Positions 1 to 6,188 of a DNA stretch of 31,238 bases are shown here, piece after piece (within the stretch, counting starts at the first letter, position 1; every line of letters begins with the position of its first letter). The DNA lies in assembly GCA_046262995.1 (NCBI GenBank), contig JBHELQ010000109.1, positions 1 through 31,238 of the forward strand. The letters run 5' to 3'. The notes below the pieces were generated by a model. The model did not search any database and had not been told where the DNA came from. It saw only the letters and a list, made by a program, of their open reading frames with translations. The position numbers and the translations under genes are program-made. The stretch is from JBHELQ01 sp046262995 (GTDB lineage Bacteria; Actinomycetota; Thermoleophilia; Solirubrobacterales; Thermoleophilaceae).

Positions 1-99
1 GCCGCCGACCAGATCTTCTCGATGCTGATGGGCGACAAGGTCGAGCCGCGGCGCGAGTTCATCGAGACCTACGCACGAGAGGCGTCGCTGGACGTCTGA
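1..99 (+). CDS. gyrB: DNA gyrase subunit B, C-terminal end (partial)
   Basis: The window opens inside a reading frame that gives the typical GyrB C-terminus (QIFSMLMGDKVEPRREFI, then a short tail ending SLDV and TGA). In the family this is the end of the TOPRIM region that contacts GyrA and DNA. The start lies outside the window, so the ATPase domain cannot be judged. gyrA begins one base after the stop, so the two subunits of the A2B2 supercoiling enzyme are almost certainly co-transcribed. Confidence 0.95.
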   Translation, partial: AADQIFSMLMGDKVEPRREFIETYAREASLDV

Positions 100-100
100 G

Positions 101-2638
101 ATGTCGATCGAGCAGCTGACAGGCGGGAACATCGAGCCGCGGGGGCTCGAGGAGGAGATGCGCTCCTCGTACCTCGACTACGCCATGAGCGTGATCGTGG
201 GCCGGGCGCTGCCGGACGTGCGCGACGGCCTGAAGCCGGTCCACCGGCGCGTGCTCTACGCGATGCACAAGTCCGGTCTGCAGCCGAATCGCCCCTACCG
301 CAAGTGCGCTCGCGTCGTCGGCGAGGTGATGGGCTCGTTCCACCCCCACGGCGACTCGGCCATCTACGACACGCTCGTGCGCCTGGCGCAGGACTTCGCC
401 ATGCGCCATCCGCTGGTGGATGGCCAGGGCAACTTCGGCTCTGTCGACGCCGACCCGGCCGCGGCCATGCGCTACACCGAGGCCCGCCTGGCGCGCCTGA
501 CCACGGAGATGCTGCGCGACATCGACGCGGACACCGTCGAGTTCGGGCCGAACTACGACGACTCGGAGCTCGAGCCGCTCGTGCTGCCCTCGCGCTTCCC
601 GAACCTGCTGGTCAACGGCGCGTCCGGGATAGCGGTCGGGATGGCCACCAACATCCCGCCGCACAACCTCGGCGAGGCGATCGACGCCACGATCGCCTTC
701 ATCGACGATCCCGGGCTCGACGTCGCCGGCCTCATGCGCCACATCAAGGGACCGGACTTCCCGACCGGCGGCATCATCGTCGGCTGGCAGGGGATCAAGG
801 ACGCCTACGAGACCGGGCGCGGGCGGGTCCTCGTGCGGGCGCGGGCGCACATCGAGCCGCTGCGGCAGGGCAAGGAGGCGATCGTCCTCACCGAGATGCC
901 CTACCAGGTGACCAAGGGCGACGGCCGCAACGATGGCTCCGGCCTGATCAAGAAGATCGCCGAGCAGGTGCAGACCGGCAAGATCAAGGAGATCTCCGAC
1001 CTGCGCGACGAGTCGGACCGCTCAGGCATCCGGCTCGTGATCGAGCTGAAGCGCGACGCGATCCCCAAGGTCGTGCTCAACAAGCTCCACAAGCACACGC
1101 CGATGCAGACGACGTTCGGCGTGAACATGGTCGCGCTCGTCGACGGCGTGCCGCGCACCCTCGGGCTCGTCCCGCTGATCAAGAACTACGTCGACCACCA
1201 GCGCGACGTGATCGTGCGCCGCACGCAGCACGAGCTGCGGGACGCCGAGCACCGCGCGCACATCCTGGAGGGGCTGCTGGTCGCCCTCGGCGACATCGAC
1301 GCCGTGATCGAGCTGATCCGCAGCTCGCGCGACCCCGAGGCGGCGCGCGAGGGCCTGATGGACAAGTTCGAGCTCAGCCAGATGCAGGCCCAGGCGATCC
1401 TCGACATGCGCCTCGCACGGCTCACCGCGCTCGAGGAGGACAAGATCAAGCAGGAGCACGCCGACCTTGTCGAGCGGATCAGGGAGCTGCGCGAGATCCT
1501 CGGCGACGAGGACAGGGTGATGGGCCTGATCAAGGAGGAGCTGCTCGAGATCAGGGAGCGCTACGCCGACGACCGGCGTACCGAGATCACGCACTCCGAG
1601 GACGACATCGACATCGAGGACCTGATCGCCGACCAGCAGATGGTCATCTCGATCACCAAGTCCGGCTACATCAAGTCGCTGCCGCTGGCCACCTACCGCA
1701 ACCAGAAGCGCGGCGGGGTGGGCGTGATGGGCATGGACATGAAGGACGACGACTACATCGAGCACCTCTTCGTCTGCTCGACTCACGACTACCTGCTCTT
1801 CTTCACGAACCGCGGCAAGGTCTACCGGCTCAAGGTGTACGAGCTGCCGGAGGCCTCGCGGACCGCCAAGGGGAGGGCGCTCGTCAACCTGCTGCCCCTG
1901 CGCGACGGCGAGCGCGTGCACGCCGTCCAGGCCACGCGCGACTTCTCGGAGGACAAGTACCTGGTCTTCGCCACCCGCAAGGGCCAGGTCAAGAAGACCG
2001 AGTTCCAGGCCTACAACACGCCGATAAAGGCCGACGGGATCATCGCGATCAAGATCCGCGACGACGACGAGCTGGTGGCGGTCCGCCGAACGAGCGGCGA
2101 CGACGACATCATCATGGTCTCCCACTCCGGGCAGGCGGTGCGCTTCCACGAGAACCAGGCGCGGCCGATGGGGCGCGACACCGGCGGCGTGCGCGGCATG
2201 AACGTCTCGCGCGGCAAGAACTGGGTGCTCGCGATGGACGTCGTGCGGCCCGACACCGAGCTGCTGGTCGTGACCGACAACGGCTACGGCAAGCGCACCG
2301 ACATCGAGGAGTACCCCGTCAAGGGGCGCGGCACGATGGGGGTCAAGACGATCACGCTGACCGAGAAGAAGGGCGGCCTGGCCGGCGCGCTGATCGTGCG
2401 CGAGCACCAGGAGCTCGTCTTCATCTCCCAGAACGGCATGGTGCAGCGCACGGGCGCCAGGGGAATCTCGAAGCACGGGCGCCCCGCCCAGGGCGTGCGG
2501 GTGATGAACCTGCGCGAGGACGACATGGTCAGCGCCGTGGCGCTCGTGGCCGAGGCCTCGACGGAGGCCGCCGCGCAGGTCGAGGCGGTCGTCGAGCAGG
2601 CCGACGCGGTCGAGGACGGTCAGCCGGCGGAGACCTAG
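101..2638 (+). CDS. gyrA: DNA gyrase subunit A
   Basis: GyrA is the DNA-breaking subunit of gyrase, which introduces negative supercoils in the cytoplasm. The 845-residue product has the normal length. The winged-helix region carries the quinolone-determining stretch GDSAIYD (residues 84-90), with the Ser86 and Asp90 equivalents of E. coli Ser83 and Asp87, so no classical resistance change is visible. The catalytic tyrosine is Tyr125 in RYTE. The C-terminal beta-pinwheel starts with a GyrA box, QKRGGVG (residues 535-541), in which the usually basic sixth position is Val. The last roughly 30 residues are an Ala/Glu/Val-rich acidic tail. The ATG at 101 sits one base after the gyrB stop, which fits translational coupling. 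The gene is followed by a structured 284 bp gap and a strong terminator. Confidence 0.98.
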   Translation: MSIEQLTGGNIEPRGLEEEMRSSYLDYAMSVIVGRALPDVRDGLKPVHRRVLYAMHKSGLQPNRPYRKCARVVGEVMGSFHPHGDSAIYDTLVRLAQDFAMRHPLVDGQGNFGSVDADPAAAMRYTEARLARLTTEMLRDIDADTVEFGPNYDDSELEPLVLPSRFPNLLVNGASGIAVGMATNIPPHNLGEAIDATIAFIDDPGLDVAGLMRHIKGPDFPTGGIIVGWQGIKDAYETGRGRVLVRARAHIEPLRQGKEAIVLTEMPYQVTKGDGRNDGSGLIKKIAEQVQTGKIKEISDLRDESDRSGIRLVIELKRDAIPKVVLNKLHKHTPMQTTFGVNMVALVDGVPRTLGLVPLIKNYVDHQRDVIVRRTQHELRDAEHRAHILEGLLVALGDIDAVIELIRSSRDPEAAREGLMDKFELSQMQAQAILDMRLARLTALEEDKIKQEHADLVERIRELREILGDEDRVMGLIKEELLEIRERYADDRRTEITHSEDDIDIEDLIADQQMVISITKSGYIKSLPLATYRNQKRGGVGVMGMDMKDDDYIEHLFVCSTHDYLLFFTNRGKVYRLKVYELPEASRTAKGRALVNLLPLRDGERVHAVQATRDFSEDKYLVFATRKGQVKKTEFQAYNTPIKADGIIAIKIRDDDELVAVRRTSGDDDIIMVSHSGQAVRFHENQARPMGRDTGGVRGMNVSRGKNWVLAMDVVRPDTELLVVTDNGYGKRTDIEEYPVKGRGTMGVKTITLTEKKGGLAGALIVREHQELVFISQNGMVQRTGARGISKHGRPAQGVRVMNLREDDMVSAVALVAEASTEAAAQVEAVVEQADAVEDGQPAET

Positions 2639-2680
2639 GCCCGCCCATCTCCCCGGTTTGCTTCAATGGCCGGACCAGGG

Positions 2681-2694
2681 AAAGGAGGTGGTCC
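2681..2694 (+). promoter_or_regulatory. Extended Shine-Dalgarno sequence
   Basis: AAAGGAGGTGGTCC matches the complement of the usual bacterial 16S rRNA 3' end (GGATCACCTCCTTT) along 14 positions, with one position as a G-U pair. Ordinary ribosome binding sites in this window are far weaker. It lies 4 nt before a TTG and 11 nt before an ATG, counted from its last base. From the GGAGG core (2684-2688) the TTG is 10 nt away. The following ORF is tiny, so the site may serve a regulatory rather than a high-yield purpose. Confidence 0.6.
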
Positions 2695-2698
2695 TAGC

Positions 2699-2743
2699 TT
2701 GAGTCATGAATTTTTCGGGACCCTGGAGGTGTCCGGCCCCTAG
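2699..2743 (+). CDS. Candidate 14-residue small ORF
   Basis: Reading from the TTG at 2699 gives MSHEFFGTLEVSGP and a TAG stop. The spacing to the GGAGG core (10 nt) is good. An in-frame ATG at 2666 would extend it to 25 residues with an added Gly-rich N-terminus, but that ATG has no ribosome site and would make the strong site internal. An out-of-frame ATG at 2706 opens a 68-codon frame running into the terminator, which looks non-coding. I recognise no homologue. Support is the ribosome site, not composition, so treat it as a candidate. Confidence 0.3.
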   Translation: MSHEFFGTLEVSGP

Positions 2744-2876
2744 TCAGGAGCTGGATCCCCGTCTAGGGAATCCAACCGCGACGCCGTCGGCAGCGGAGGC
2801 CGGTAGTGGTCCCTCCGGCCCGGGCCGCCTCCAAGCGATCCGAGCGCCCGCCGTCGATCAAGTCCAGCGGAAGTGC

Positions 2877-2910
2877 AGAGGGGCGTCCCGCCGGGGCGCC
2901 CCTCTTCTTT
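2877..2910 (+). terminator. Rho-independent terminator, plus strand
   Basis: AGAGGGGCG (2877-2885) pairs perfectly with CGCCCCTCT (2897-2905). The stem extends inward by a T-G pair and CCC/GGG to a three-base loop. It is followed by a T-rich run ending TCTTCTTT at 2910. The reverse strand has no U-tract after the stem, so it works for plus-strand transcription from gyrA or the intergenic element, not for the HNH gene. Confidence 0.85.
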
Positions 2911-2922
2911 GAGGCTTCGGCC

Positions 2923-3531
2923 CTAGGCCGCGGCGACCAGGTACTGCTCCCACGCGCTAGGGATCCGAGGCGCGGCCACGTGGATGAAGATCGTGGGCTG
3001 GGGCGCCTTCGGCTTGCGTCGCGGGCTCATGTTCGCCTGCCGGGGCAGCCGGTTCCCCTTGCGCCGGTTGCAGGGGGCGCAGCAGGTGACGATGTTGTCC
3101 CAGGTCGAGTTGCCGCCCTTCGAGCGCGGGATCACGTGGTCGACGGTCAGGTGGCCGCGCTCGTGGCCGCAGTACTGGCAGGTCCAGCGGTCGCGGGCGA
3201 AGACGGCTCGGCGGGTGATCTTGCGACGGTGGGCGTTCCGCGGGATCTTCACGTAGGTGACGAGCCGGATCACCACGGGGCGCGGCATCGTCAGGCTCTC
3301 GGCGTGCAGGCTCCAGTCGGCGTGCTCGAGGATCTCTGCGCGCTCCTTCAGGACCAGGACGGCCGCGCGCCGGACCGTGCAGACGTTGATCGGCTCGAAC
3401 GAGGCGTTCAGGACCAGGACCCTGCCGCCGGAGCTACCGCGCTGCTCGGGGCGGCGCCCGGGCAGCGCGACGGATGGGGCCGGCTCGGCGTCGGCCTCTT
3501 GGGAGAGGATCCGTGTGGCGGTCGCGGCCAC
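2923..3531 (-). CDS. HNH endonuclease family protein
   Basis: The 202-residue product belongs to the small actinobacterial HNH nuclease family, which characteristically has a VLVLNASFEPINV segment (38-50). The nuclease core is CQYCG (118-122), TVDHVIPRSKGG (129-140, with Asp131-His132), then the Asn of WDNIV and CCAPCNRRKG (150-159). The two Cys pairs should bind zinc and the His/Asn residues the catalytic metal. The biological substrate of this family is not established to my knowledge. The GTG at 3531 is the only start codon in this frame before the conserved core. It has no ribosome site but lies 11 nt from a TACACT hexamer, suggesting a short-leader transcript. It is the last gene of the minus-strand group and starts 32 nt after pheA ends. 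The open frame extends far upstream antisense to pheA, and that part is not coding. Confidence 0.85.
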   Translation of the reverse strand: MAATATRILSQEADAEPAPSVALPGRRPEQRGSSGGRVLVLNASFEPINVCTVRRAAVLVLKERAEILEHADWSLHAESLTMPRPVVIRLVTYVKIPRNAHRRKITRRAVFARDRWTCQYCGHERGHLTVDHVIPRSKGGNSTWDNIVTCCAPCNRRKGNRLPRQANMSPRRKPKAPQPTIFIHVAAPRIPSAWEQYLVAAA

Positions 3532-3542
3532 GGTTGGGCGCC

Positions 3543-3548
3543 AGTGTA
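3543..3548 (-). promoter_or_regulatory. Candidate -10 hexamer for the HNH gene
   Basis: TACACT on the minus strand ends 11 nt before the GTG start and fits the TANNNT form of actinobacterial -10 boxes. The predicted transcript would have a leader of only a few bases, in line with the missing ribosome site. No convincing -35 hexamer is visible. Confidence 0.4.
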
Positions 3549-3563
3549 GCGACCGCCACCCGG

Positions 3564-4415
3564 CTAGCCGCCGGGATCCGGGGGCGGCGCGGCAGGGTAG
3601 GAGCCGAGGATCCGGAGACCCTCGACCCGGTCGCCGAGCGCCCTCAGCGCCTCCGCCACGGGTGGCTGGTCGGCGCCGCCCTCGAGGTCCGCGAAGAACA
3701 TGTAGTGGCCCAGGCGCACCCGCCTCGGCCTGGACTCGATCCTGGTCAGGTTGATCGACCGCTCGGCGAGCTCGAGCAGGACGGAGACGAGCCACCCCGG
3801 CGACTCGTCGCCCGCCCCCCAGAAGACGATCGAGGTCTTGGCGCGCGGGCCTGGCTCGCCCAGCTCGTCCTCCCGCGCCAGCCAGACGAACCGCGTCAGG
3901 TTCCCCGGGTCGTCCTCGACGTCGGCGGCCAGCACGCGGCAGTCGTAGAGCTCGGCCGAGAGGCGCGAGCCGAGCGCGACCCACGGTTCGTCCGAGTCGC
4001 GGACGATTCGCACGGCCTCCGCCGTCGACGACGCCGACATGCGCTCGGCGTCCGGCAGGCGCATGCGCAGGAAGCGCGCGCACTGCGCGGTGGCCTGAGG
4101 ATGGGACACCACCCGCGCCGCCTCTTCGAGCCCAAGCTCCCGCCGGGCCACCACGCAGTGGTGCACCGGCCTGACGACCTCCGCGGCTATCCGCACCCGG
4201 TCGGCCTCGTTCGCCAGGGCGTCCAGGGTCGCCGCCACTCCGCCCTCGAGCGAGTTCTCGATCGGCACGACGCTCCGGTCGGCATCGCCCTCCTGCACCG
4301 CCATGACCGCCTCGTAGACGGTGGGGTAGGGCAGCTCGTCGACGTGGCCAGGCGCGGAGGCCCTGAGCGCCTCCTCGGTGAAGGTCCCCGCGGGGCCCAG
4401 GAAGGCGACCCGCAC
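3564..4415 (-). CDS. pheA: Prephenate dehydratase
   Basis: This enzyme converts prephenate to phenylpyruvate in phenylalanine synthesis. The 283-residue protein is the monofunctional form, without a chorismate mutase domain. It starts with the typical VAFLGPAGTFTEEA, followed by VVPIENSLEGGV (49-60), the catalytic-site TRF triplet (174-176) and a C-terminal ACT domain with the ESRP motif (227-230) used in allosteric Phe binding. The partner motif GALV appears here as GWLV (207-210). The GTG at 4415 lies 5 nt after the stop of the DUF4446 gene, so the two are likely co-transcribed. The reading frame is open further upstream, but that sequence is antisense-like overlap with the neighbour. Confidence 0.95.
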   Translation of the reverse strand: MRVAFLGPAGTFTEEALRASAPGHVDELPYPTVYEAVMAVQEGDADRSVVPIENSLEGGVAATLDALANEADRVRIAAEVVRPVHHCVVARRELGLEEAARVVSHPQATAQCARFLRMRLPDAERMSASSTAEAVRIVRDSDEPWVALGSRLSAELYDCRVLAADVEDDPGNLTRFVWLAREDELGEPGPRAKTSIVFWGAGDESPGWLVSVLLELAERSINLTRIESRPRRVRLGHYMFFADLEGGADQPPVAEALRALGDRVEGLRILGSYPAAPPPDPGG

Positions 4416-4420
4416 GAGGC

Positions 4421-4939
4421 TCAGGCCTCGGTGGGCGCGCCCTGCGGCGCTGCCGCCGCCGCCTCGATCGCCTGCAGCTCCTCCGGCGAGAGCTCCAGGT
4501 CGGATTGTCCCTCGCGCACCTGCTTGACGTAGACGCGCGCCTGGTCGCGATGCAGGATCGACGAGACGACCACGCCGGTTCGCCTGGAGTCCAGGAGAGC
4601 CAGCGAGCTCGACTGCTGGCCGGACATCTCGCCGTAGGCGTCGTAGCGGACGAGCGAGGTGTGGGCGACGGAGCCGTCGATGCGCCCCTCGGCGACCCCC
4701 ATTCTCCGCTCGATGTGCGCGGCCGATTCCTCCACCCACTCGCGAAGCTGAACGAAGGCGCTCTCGAGCGTGGCGGCGTGGGAGATCAGGTCGCGCTTCC
4801 CGTCACCGAGTACCGCGCTCTGTGCGGCGCGGACGCGTCTCAGCTTCAGCGACAGGATCGCCACCCAGAGCAGGGCGATCAGGCCGATGCCGCCCGCCGC
4901 CAGCGCGGCGATGCCCTGAGTGGTCGTCAGGTCGTCCAC
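4421..4939 (-). CDS. DUF4446 family membrane-anchored protein
   Basis: The 172-residue product has one N-terminal membrane helix (about residues 11-29), a basic segment, a predicted helical or coiled-coil stretch (about 45-90), and the signature core LVRYDAYGEMSGQQSSSLAL followed by GVVVSSILHRDQARVY. That core is the hallmark of DUF4446, a family of unknown function widespread in Gram-positive bacteria. The C-terminus is Ala-rich. The GTG at 4939 starts just before the hydrophobic segment. A TACCCT hexamer 8 nt upstream suggests a leaderless or short-leader transcript. It precedes pheA by 5 nt. Confidence 0.85.
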   Translation of the reverse strand: MDDLTTTQGIAALAAGGIGLIALLWVAILSLKLRRVRAAQSAVLGDGKRDLISHAATLESAFVQLREWVEESAAHIERRMGVAEGRIDGSVAHTSLVRYDAYGEMSGQQSSSLALLDSRRTGVVVSSILHRDQARVYVKQVREGQSDLELSPEELQAIEAAAAAPQGAPTEA

Positions 4940-4947
4940 TGGCCGCC

Positions 4948-4953
4948 AGGGTA
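4948..4953 (-). promoter_or_regulatory. Candidate -10 hexamer for the DUF4446 gene
   Basis: TACCCT on the minus strand lies 8 nt before the GTG at 4939, inside the 52 bp gap after the CARDB-like gene. The same hexamer at a similar distance precedes the dedA gene. It would allow pheA and DUF4446 to be transcribed independently of the gene upstream. Confidence 0.4.
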
Positions 4954-4991
4954 GCGCCGGGCCGAGCTCGGGCGGAGGAGCCGGCGGCGCG

Positions 4992-6005
4992 TCACCTGGT
5001 GAAGATCGCCGAGAAGGTCTGCTTGTTGTTGTCGGTCTTCTTCTCGCCCGGGACGGGCACGACCTCTACCGTGATCGGCACGCTCTGGCCGGTGGGCGGA
5101 GCTTCCGTGATCGGCACGTTCACGGTCTTGGTCTCGCCGGCGGCGATCGAGGTCAATGTGTCCTCCGCCTTGATCGTGTTCCCGCCGCGGCCGATCGTCA
5201 CCCGCACCGGCACGTCGGTCTCCGTCCCCTGGCCCTGGTTCACCACCTGCACGCTGAACGCCAGGCTGCCGGATGCCCTGACCGTGGCAGAAGCGCCGGG
5301 CGTGAGCGCCTGGCCGCCGAGCGTGACGCTGCCGAGCCCATCGCCGTGCAGCCCCGGGGTAGCGGCCTTCCCGCCCCTCCCGGTTCGAATGCCGGCCACA
5401 CGCTCTGACACGAAGGCGGGCTGCAGCCACTGGATGTCCGGCACGAACTGACTGCGCGGCAGGCGTACCTCGTCGTCGAGCTTCTTGTCGCGGAGCACGC
5501 CCACCAGCTCGCGAAGGAAGCGCTGCGTGTAGATCACGTCACTGGTCAGGAACGCCTGCATCTGGGCCGTGACGCGCTCGGTCCCCTGCCGGCGCTCCCG
5601 ATCGCCGAGAGCGGTGGGCAGGCTGTCGGCGACGGCGGCGAGGCCGTCGCGTCGGAAGGTCAGGGCCTCGACCAGGTTGCGCTGGGCGCTCTTCAGCTCG
5701 TCTGGCGGGTGCAGGTCTCGGGCGTGGTCCACGAGCTGGGCCGATTGCACTCGGAACCCGTTGAGGCTGTTCTGGATGTTGACCGCCTGGTCGCGCCCGC
5801 CGGGGCCGGACAGGATCTGGAACAGCTGCTTGCCCTGCTGGTCGGACTCCTGGGTGAGACCCGAGACCTCCTGGACGTAGTCCTTGATGGCGCGTTCCTT
5901 GCGCGCGCTGAGGCACCCCTTGATCCCCAGGATCAGCAGGATCAGGACGAGCACCCCGCCGGCCGCCGCGATTCCCCTGCGGACGAACAGCGTCTGGCGA
6001 TCCAC
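4992..6005 (-). CDS. Membrane protein with CARDB-like C-terminal domain
   Basis: The product has one membrane helix close to the N-terminus (GVLVLILLILGIKGC). A long helical region follows, rich in charged and Gln residues (the part from KDYVQEVSGL to VLRDKKLD), then a linker. The last roughly 110 residues are a beta-rich module with the CARDB pattern (SLAFSVQVVNQGQGTETDVPV ... GETKTVNVPI ... DNNKQTF). CARDB domains are adhesion-type Ig folds, so the bulk is probably extracellular. The coordinates use the first canonical start, GTG at 6005 (337 residues). Translation upstream still looks like protein (SFLDEPDEPVRRPQRRPP). A CTG at 6074 has an AGGAG 7 nt before it, so the true protein may be 360 residues. 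Specific function unknown. It is divergent from the first kinase gene. Confidence 0.75.
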   Translation of the reverse strand: MDRQTLFVRRGIAAAGGVLVLILLILGIKGCLSARKERAIKDYVQEVSGLTQESDQQGKQLFQILSGPGGRDQAVNIQNSLNGFRVQSAQLVDHARDLHPPDELKSAQRNLVEALTFRRDGLAAVADSLPTALGDRERRQGTERVTAQMQAFLTSDVIYTQRFLRELVGVLRDKKLDDEVRLPRSQFVPDIQWLQPAFVSERVAGIRTGRGGKAATPGLHGDGLGSVTLGGQALTPGASATVRASGSLAFSVQVVNQGQGTETDVPVRVTIGRGGNTIKAEDTLTSIAAGETKTVNVPITEAPPTGQSVPITVEVVPVPGEKKTDNNKQTFSAIFTR

Positions 6006-6110
6006 GGGTGGCCCGGTCGGAGGCCGGCGCTGCGGGCGGCGTACTGGCTCGTCCGGTTCGTCGAGGAAGGACAGAAGGTCGCTCCTGGCACCTGGGCGCG
6101 ATTCGCGGCA

Positions 6111-6118
6111 AGTATGAC
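6111..6118. promoter_or_regulatory. Overlapping divergent -10 candidates
   Basis: In the gap between the CARDB-like gene and the kinase operon, AGTATGAC reads TATGAC (6113-6118) on plus and CATACT (6116-6111) on minus. The minus element is followed, after about 25 nt, by AGGAG and CTG at 6074. The plus element leaves a leader of about 65 nt before the kinase ATG. Both are weak by sequence, and no -35 is obvious. Confidence 0.3.
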
Positions 6119-6188
6119 CGGATGGGCGGTTGGCAGGCTCGCTCGGGGCAGGGAGCAGCCCCCTGAAGCCGAAGATGAAGCGGAGCCC

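Larger units (their letters stand above)
2639..2922 (+). other. Structured intergenic element between convergent gyrA and the HNH gene
   Basis: This is the longest stretch without an ordinary gene. On the plus strand it contains, in order: a short hairpin GGACC/GGTCC (2672-2676 with 2690-2694) whose loop holds a Shine-Dalgarno core; a tiny ORF; a hairpin at 2752-2774 (TGGAT and CCC pairing with GGG and ATCCA, loop GTCTA); a GGCCGG/CCGGCC stem (2798-2803 with 2815-2820); and a strong terminator. A second GGACC (2718-2722) and second GGTCC (2808-2812) could pair with the first set in mutually exclusive ways. It may be a structured gyrA 3' UTR, a small RNA, or an sORF with its own control. I do not recognise it as a known RNA family. 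Confidence 0.45.

Noticed and set aside
1022..2476. A 484-codon open frame opposite gyrA
   Set aside because: Shadow of gyrA codon bias; Val/Leu/Asp/His-rich with no recognisable motif.
2706..2912. A 68-codon ATG frame in the gap after gyrA
   Set aside because: It runs through the terminator hairpin, has random-looking composition, and its ATG is 17 nt from the GGAGG core. The TTG frame is the better candidate.
2639..2922. Possible tmRNA, SRP RNA, 6S RNA or RNase P RNA
   Set aside because: The size and sequence do not show the conserved cores of these RNAs that I know (no tRNA-like ends, no SRP tetraloop domain).
2923..3531. HNH gene as sign of a homing element, intein or restriction system
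   Set aside because: It is a free-standing gene of a common actinobacterial family with no flanking repeats, split host gene or methyltransferase.
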